DNA of 64,000 nt, taken from Purshia tridentata. Taxonomy: Eukaryota > Streptophyta > Magnoliopsida > Rosales > Rosaceae. The notes under the pieces were generated by a model that worked only from the letters and a program-made list of their open reading frames with translations, searched no databases and had not been told where the DNA came from. The stretch is taken from the NCBI GenBank assembly GCA_003254885.1, contig QANT01002684.1, positions 1-64,000 on the forward strand. The letters run 5' to 3'. A program made the translations under genes and the position numbers. This document shows positions 58,601 to 64,000 of the stretch, one piece after another; positions within the stretch are counted from its first letter, which is position 1, and each line of letters opens with the position of its first letter.

Positions 58601-61600
58601 GTCCGGGTTGTTCAGGTTCATGGCAGCATTAGGAAGGAATGTAATAGTAGCAAGCACGGTTGGATCCTTTGCATTGCTTATAATTATGGTTTTGGGTGGA
58701 TTTGTCTTATCTCGAGGTGATTTAATGATAAGAAGTAATAAGAATCCTATTGATCACTGCTGATGTGATTCAGATTCTAATTACCAATTTTTCTTTGCAC
58801 AGAGGCTGTGCCAAAATGGTGGTTGTGGGGTTACTGGGTCTCGCCGTTAATGTATGGACAAAATGCTATAGTTGTGAATGAATTTCTTGGAAAGAGTTGG
58901 AGACATGTAATCATCTCTCTCTCTCTCTGTGTGTAATCTTGAAAAAGAAAAAAAGATATAAGGTAGAATGATTTTGATGAATGATTATGTGGAGATATCT
59001 CTATGCTGTAGGTTCCACCTAATTCTACAGAATCCTTAGGAGTTTTGGTCCTGAAGTCTCATGGGATATTCCCAGAAGCACATTGGTACTGGATTGGAGT
59101 GGCAGCTTTAATTGGATATATTTTTCTATTCAATCTCCTTTTTAGTTTGGCTCTACAGTATCTTGATCGTAAGTATCATCATTCTTATGTTCTTTGTGTC
59201 TTCGGTCTTGAACTTGTTTATCTGAAATCTGGATTAATGGTGCAGCATTTGGAAAGCCTCAGACAGTACTATCTAAAGAAAGCATGGCTGAGAGAAATGC
59301 TAACAGAACTGGAGAGTTCAATGAGTTATTTCCAAGAGGAAAAAGCTCTTCTGGTGGGTAATCAATTCAGTTCAGTTCCCATAAACCTTTCTGTTTTATG
59401 TACCATGCAAGTTATATTTAAGCATCGTTTATCAACAATAACAATGCAGGAAGTGGTATTGGAGGTCAAACTAGCTTATCAATACCTGCAAGAGAGGCAA
59501 GAACTGGTGATACTAATGGACAAAGGAAGAGGGGAATGGTTCTTCCTTTTCAACCCCTTTCCCTTGCTTTCGATGAGATCAGATATGCCATAGATATGCC
59601 ACAGGTAACTTTTGAGTTTTAATTTAGAAGTACCTCTATGCATAAGCAGAATTTTGAGTGGAGAATAATAATACCTGCATCCTGAATTTTCTATGTACTT
59701 TTAGGAAATGAAAGCTCAGGGTGTCCAGGCGGATCGGCTGGAACTTTTGAAGGGTGTGAGTGGTGCTTTTAGGCCAGGAGTCTTAACAGCTCTGATGGGT
59801 GTTAGTGGTGCCGGTAAGACCACTCTAATGGATGTGCTGGCTGGAAGGAAAACTGGTGGACGTATTGAGGGAAGCATCATGATATCTGGGTACCCAAAAA
59901 GGCAAGAAACGTTTGCTCGCATATCAGGATATTGCGAGCAAACTGATATCCACTCTCCTTATGTCACAGTCTATGAATCTCTGCTTTTTTCTGCATGGCT
60001 TCGACTACTCCCTGAGGTTGACTTTGAAACAAGAAAGGTATGAGTTTGGTATTATTCTTTAACAAACACTATAAAACATCAAACATAGGCATTCTTGTGT
60101 TCTCTTCAGCCTTACCAAGACTAGTTATGTGCAAATTAATCTGATATTTGATGGTTGCAGATGTTCATTGAGGAAGTCATGGAGCTGGTGGAGCTGACTT
60201 CATTAAGGGACGCACTTGTGGGATTACCTGGTGTAACTGGTCTTTCAACCGAACAGCGCAAAAGGCTAACAATTGCTGTTGAGCTTGTTGCAAATCCATC
60301 TATAATATTCATGGACGAACCAACCTCTGGCCTTGATGCCAGGGCAGCAGCAATTGTGATGAGAACAGTGAGGAACACTGTGGACACCGGACGAACTGTG
60401 GTTTGCACTATCCATCAGCCAAGCATAGATATATTCGATGCTTTTGATGAGGTTAGATATCCATATCTTTTTTCAGAAAGGAACTGATTACCTGCTTTGC
60501 ATAGTAAATGTTTTTAAGTACTTAATGTTGCATTGCAGCTTCTTCTTCTGAAATTGGGAGGTGAGCAAATATATGCTGGTCCATTAGGCGGCCATTCCTC
60601 CCATCTGATTGAGTACTTTGAGGTCAGTCAGGACTATAGAGAAATAAGCCATAACATGTTCTCCCATAGCATTGCTACATAACTAACTTAGATGAGTTTT
60701 GTTATACCAAGGGAATTAATGGAGTTCCTAAAATTAAAGACGGATATAACCCTGCAACCTGGATGTTGGAGATTACTTCAGCATCACAAGAGGCAACTCT
60801 TGGGGTTAACTTCACAGATGTGTACAAGAACTCAGAACTATACAAGTAAGAGCTAGTACTGTCTTCTCAAGCCTCTTTCAGATAGTTTCTTATCTATAAA
60901 CTATTAATATTGTAAGGTGAATGGTTTAGGAGAACCAAAGCAATGATCAAGGAACTAAGTATACCTCCCTCGGGTTCCAAAGATGTATACTTCCCTACTC
61001 GCTACTCGCAATCCTTTTTCACCCAATGTATGGCTTGCCTATGGAAACAGCACGAGTCATATTGGCGAAACCCTTCATACAGTGCAGTGAGACTCTTGTT
61101 CACAACATTCATTGCCTTGTTGTTTGGTATGATATTTTGGAATCTTGGATCGAAAAGGTATGTAGACAAATAAACTTGAAGCATGGAAATGGCCTGCAGA
61201 GTTTCAATTTCTTTATCACCAATATGTTCAAACTTGTTTGGGGACCGCAGGAGAAGACGGCAAGATCTGTTCAATGCAATGGGTTCGATGTATGCTGCTG
61301 TTATCTTTCTCGGGGTACAAAATGGCGCCTCAGTGCAGCCAGTGGTGGCTGTTGAGAGAACAGTATTTTACAGAGAAAGAGCAGCTGGAATGTATTCAGC
61401 TTTGCCATATGCATTTGGACAGGTAATACATGCTTGAAGTTTCCGATAAGCTTGACAATATTGGTTGATCATGAAACATAACACATGCTTCTCTTCTTGA
61501 AATTAATCAAATTTTGGGGAGTTCATCAAAATGTTCAATCCCTCACCAACTCACATTCTCTTGCAGATGATGATTGAGATTCCCTACATCTTCATTCAGA

Positions 61601-62193
61601 CTCTTATTTACGGGGTTATAGTATATGCCATGATGGGGTTCGAATGGACAGTTGCCAAATTCTTTTGGTACCTTTTTTTCTTGTACTTCACCTTATTATA
61701 CTACACATTCTACGGCATGATGACAATGGCTCTTACTCCCAACCACAACATTGCTGCCATAACTTCATCCACCTTCTATGCAATATGGAACCTTTTCTCA
61801 GGATTTGTCGTTCCTCCAACAGTAAGTTTTAAATAATACATGCATACATTGATACATAGATACATACATGTGTGTGTGTGTGTGCGCGCTTGCGAATTTT
61901 CTTTGCAATGTGGAACTAAAATTTGCTTACGACAGAGAATTCCAATATGGTGGAAATGGTACTACTGGGTTTGCCCTGTTGCTTGGACCTTGAATGGAAT
62001 GATTGCTTCGCAATTTGGAGACATAAAGGACAGGCTCGAGTCTGGCGAAACAGTGGAAGATTTTGTAAGGAGTTACTTTGGATACAGGCACGACTTTTTG
62101 GGCATTGTTGCAATTGTGACTGTTGGGTTTTCATTGCTATTCGGCTTCATCTTTGCCTATTCAATTAGAGCATTGAACTTCCAAAGAAGATGA
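55606..62193 (+). CDS. Full-size ABCG transporter, pleiotropic drug resistance (PDR) type
   Basis: Twenty-four coding exons give 1422 residues with every junction GT/AG and in phase: 55606-55856, 55967-56087, 56181-56269, 56361-56445, 56534-56693, 56781-56857, 56964-57017, 57105-57195, 57313-57614, 57722-58003, 58168-58484, 58556-58716, 58803-58906, 59012-59168, 59246-59353, 59450-59604, 59705-60037, 60161-60451, 60539-60622, 60712-60845, 60930-61157, 61251-61422, 61567-61821 and 61936-62193. It is a plasma-membrane exporter. The order is NBD1-TMD1-NBD2-TMD2. NBD1 has Walker [10 protein letters not shown], signature ISGGERKR and Walker [12 protein letters not shown]2 has GVSGAGKTT, the PDR-type LSTEQRKR and [17 protein letters not shown]. 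The family usually has ~20 residues before MDVFSRSSR; here an in-frame stop lies just upstream, so the protein starts at that Met. It resembles PDR1/ABCG40-type pumps of terpenoids, hormones or toxins; the substrate is unknown. Confidence 0.95.
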
Positions 62194-62334
62194 GGATGTG
62201 ATCCAAATAAATATGCACAATATTCCATTGTTGCAAAAATGTCCGCAGTCTGTAAATTTTTATAGACAAATTATCAAAGAACAAGCTTCTACAGTTCTAC
62301 TGGTATTCGTGTGTGTGTGTGTGCGCATGCACGT

Positions 62335-62373
<39 letters not shown>

Positions 62374-62683
62374 CAGCTTCCACTTTCATGAACAAGCATA
62401 AGTCGTATCAAGGTACCTCGCATAAAGGAATAGAGGTACCTTCATGAACAAGCAATACCCAAAGCAATAGCAAATGCAGCACACCAAGTAAAATTGTATC
62501 GAAGATGTGTGCCCAAACAAGTTAAATCAAAGTTATACACGAACAAGAAATTATGTTGCCGACTTGGCGCCGCATATGTTACAGTTAGAACTCATAACCA
62601 TTCTCAGTAAAACTACAATGGAAATTTTAAATTAGAAAAACACTGTAATTTAGAAGAAATAAGAATGACCCTTTGTCATCATC
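62194..62683. other. Convergent 3' region with GT/GA microsatellite
   Basis: It separates the 3' ends of the ABCG gene (+) and the PP2C gene (-), so both 3' UTRs must lie here. A compound microsatellite, (GT)n then (GA)n, spans about 62311-62367. Confidence 0.6.
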
Positions 62684-64000
62684 TCAAGTTTTCAAGTCAT
62701 CCAAGACGCTTTGCAACTCCCTCAAACCTTCAGCAGAAAAACTCCTCTGCACTCTTGAGCGAGGGGCAATCAAATTAGGTGGCGGCTGGGGTTGAAAGCA
62801 AACTACCACAGCCGCCAAATTGTCTCCACTCTTCCTCTTCAAAGCCTCATCAACCAAATCTTTGCTACATATGGCTGGATCATTGTGCTCCTGAAGCCTG
62901 CGACGAGCAAAATCCACAGCATTTTGACTCCTAAACACATCCCAGATCCCATCACAGCCTATGATAAGGAACTCGTCTTCCTCTGTTAGTTTTTCAGTAA
63001 TAAGTTCTGGCTCTGCACTGAGTGGTCCACCATCTCTGCCCTTTATTCCTTCCATATGCCAATCTCCCAATGCACGAGCAACATTAAGCTGCCCATTAAG
63101 GTAACCGTCATACACATATCCTCCAGATGCCTCAATGCGTTTTTTCTCTTTGCTGCAAATTGGTTTGTGATCCCTTGACATTTCAATTGCTTTGCCACGG
63201 CGGCACAGCACTGCTCGACAATCTCCAGCATTTGCTACCACCAACAACCTGCCATCAAAAACTAAGATCAATATATGACTAATCAAACGCACATATGTGA
63301 TAATACCTTCATAAGTAATATTTTGGTACTCGGGCAAAATTAAAAGAACATGCTTGAACTGAATAAACAGAGCAGACCCAGATCAAACTAAAATCATTCT
63401 ACTAGCCAGACACAGCTTGAGCTTACAACCCTCTATTGGATTTAGACAAGTTGGCATGGCCTGTATACAGCTAAACAGACCAACTGGATAAAAGATTACC
63501 CACTCCCATAAGAAACTATTTTCAACAAAATATGGCTGGGTAGTAATACTTTCCATATTTTTCCTATCATCAATAAGATACCAAAAATGAGATAAATTTT
63601 TCTTCAGTCACTAATTAACGCAGAGCTTACTTCAGAGGGCAATAGAGCAGCAGTTACAAATTTAGGGTACGAACCCAATTTATATAGTGTTATTGATTTA
63701 CATATGAGTTTTAAAGCACCATTTCGTCCTAAAAAACTAAGCATTAAGGAATGAGAGCCAAATTTCATGCACATCACCAAAAATGCACCTCCAGAAAATG
63801 AGATAGTTAATTCAGGGGAGTACAATGAAGCACCATACTCAGTGAGAGTACAACTCACCCCATAGAAGAATATACTAAAATATTAGTGATCTACATTGAG
63901 CTGTAATGATACATGCATCTATAATTTGCAGGTAGAAAAAAGGAAAAAGAAAATAATAAACAAACCAACCTTCCAACAAGAAGAGCTGTCAATGCAGTGG
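62684..64000 (-). CDS. Protein phosphatase 2C (partial; 5' part beyond the window)
   Basis: The last two exons of a PP2C gene: 64000 (cut) to 63970, and 63248-62684, joined across intron 63969-63249 (GGAAG|GTTGGT ... GGCAG|GTTG). PP2Cs are Mg/Mn-dependent Ser/Thr phosphatases. The visible part begins [20 protein letters not shown] and keeps the family motifs: [46 protein letters not shown] (metal-binding Asp) and [12 protein letters not shown]. The C-terminal tail ([20 protein letters not shown]) is like that of the PP2C 22/27/47 group, which is separate from the ABA-receptor clade A. The N-terminal half, including the first metal-site motif, is outside the window. Confidence 0.9.

Noticed and set aside
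1-64000. CRISPR arrays, bacterial operons, organellar insertions, rRNA genes
   Set aside because: No regularly spaced short repeats, rRNA motifs or organellar genes were seen; this is ordinary plant nuclear DNA.

Overview
The window is nuclear DNA of a flowering plant, most likely a eudicot. The genes are intron-rich and plant-specific, the spacers are AT-rich, and MITEs and microsatellites are common. The style of the genes suggests a woody rosid, perhaps Rosaceae, but that is inference. There is no bacterial, viral or organellar gene. Two short runs of N inside poly-T tracts (8462-8464 and 39380-39385) mark assembly gaps.

Layout. 1-5.2 kb: a hAT-like MITE, then a SAC51-type bHLH regulator (+) with its spliced, family-conserved 53-residue uORF. 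7.4-11.3 kb: a duplicated pair of small secreted cysteine-rich protein genes, the second broken by an internal duplication; between them a LINE fragment carrying a Tourist-like MITE. 14.1-17.2 kb: NPH3 (-), the phototropin signalling partner. 17.5-24.5 kb: gene-poor, with tandem repeats, a retroposon-like stretch and a 656-bp hAT MITE. 24.5-27.6 kb: GAUT10-type pectin glycosyltransferase (-). 28.7-31.7 kb: TIC20-IV-type chloroplast import channel (-). 32.8-36.9 kb: CNGC19/20-type cation channel with 12 coding exons (-). 39.6-43.7 kb: two tandem F-box/LRR genes (+), the second lacking the splice acceptor used by the first. 44.1-45.4 kb: an intronless PPR gene (+). 46.6-48.7 kb: a plastid-type multispanning membrane protein (+). 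50.0-50.65 kb: a non-coding cluster that looks like four box C/D snoRNAs, two of them 115-nt paralogues. 51.35-52.0 kb: a Harbinger-type MITE. 52.2-52.7 kb: the decayed 3' end of a PDR transporter gene. 55.6-62.2 kb: an intact 24-exon full-size ABCG/PDR transporter (+). 62.7 kb to the edge: the 3' part of a PP2C phosphatase (-).

These are independent plant genes rather than a pathway cluster. Local duplication has shaped the window: the secreted-peptide pair, the F-box pair, the ABCG gene and its relic, the snoRNA-like pair, and several 87-277-bp direct repeats in spacers and introns. The most informative non-obvious features are the SAC51 uORF, the snoRNA-like cluster, the duplicated cysteine-rich peptides and the splice-site loss in the second F-box gene. 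Exon boundaries were read by hand from GT/AG sites, reading-frame continuity and remembered family sequences; no alignment was run.
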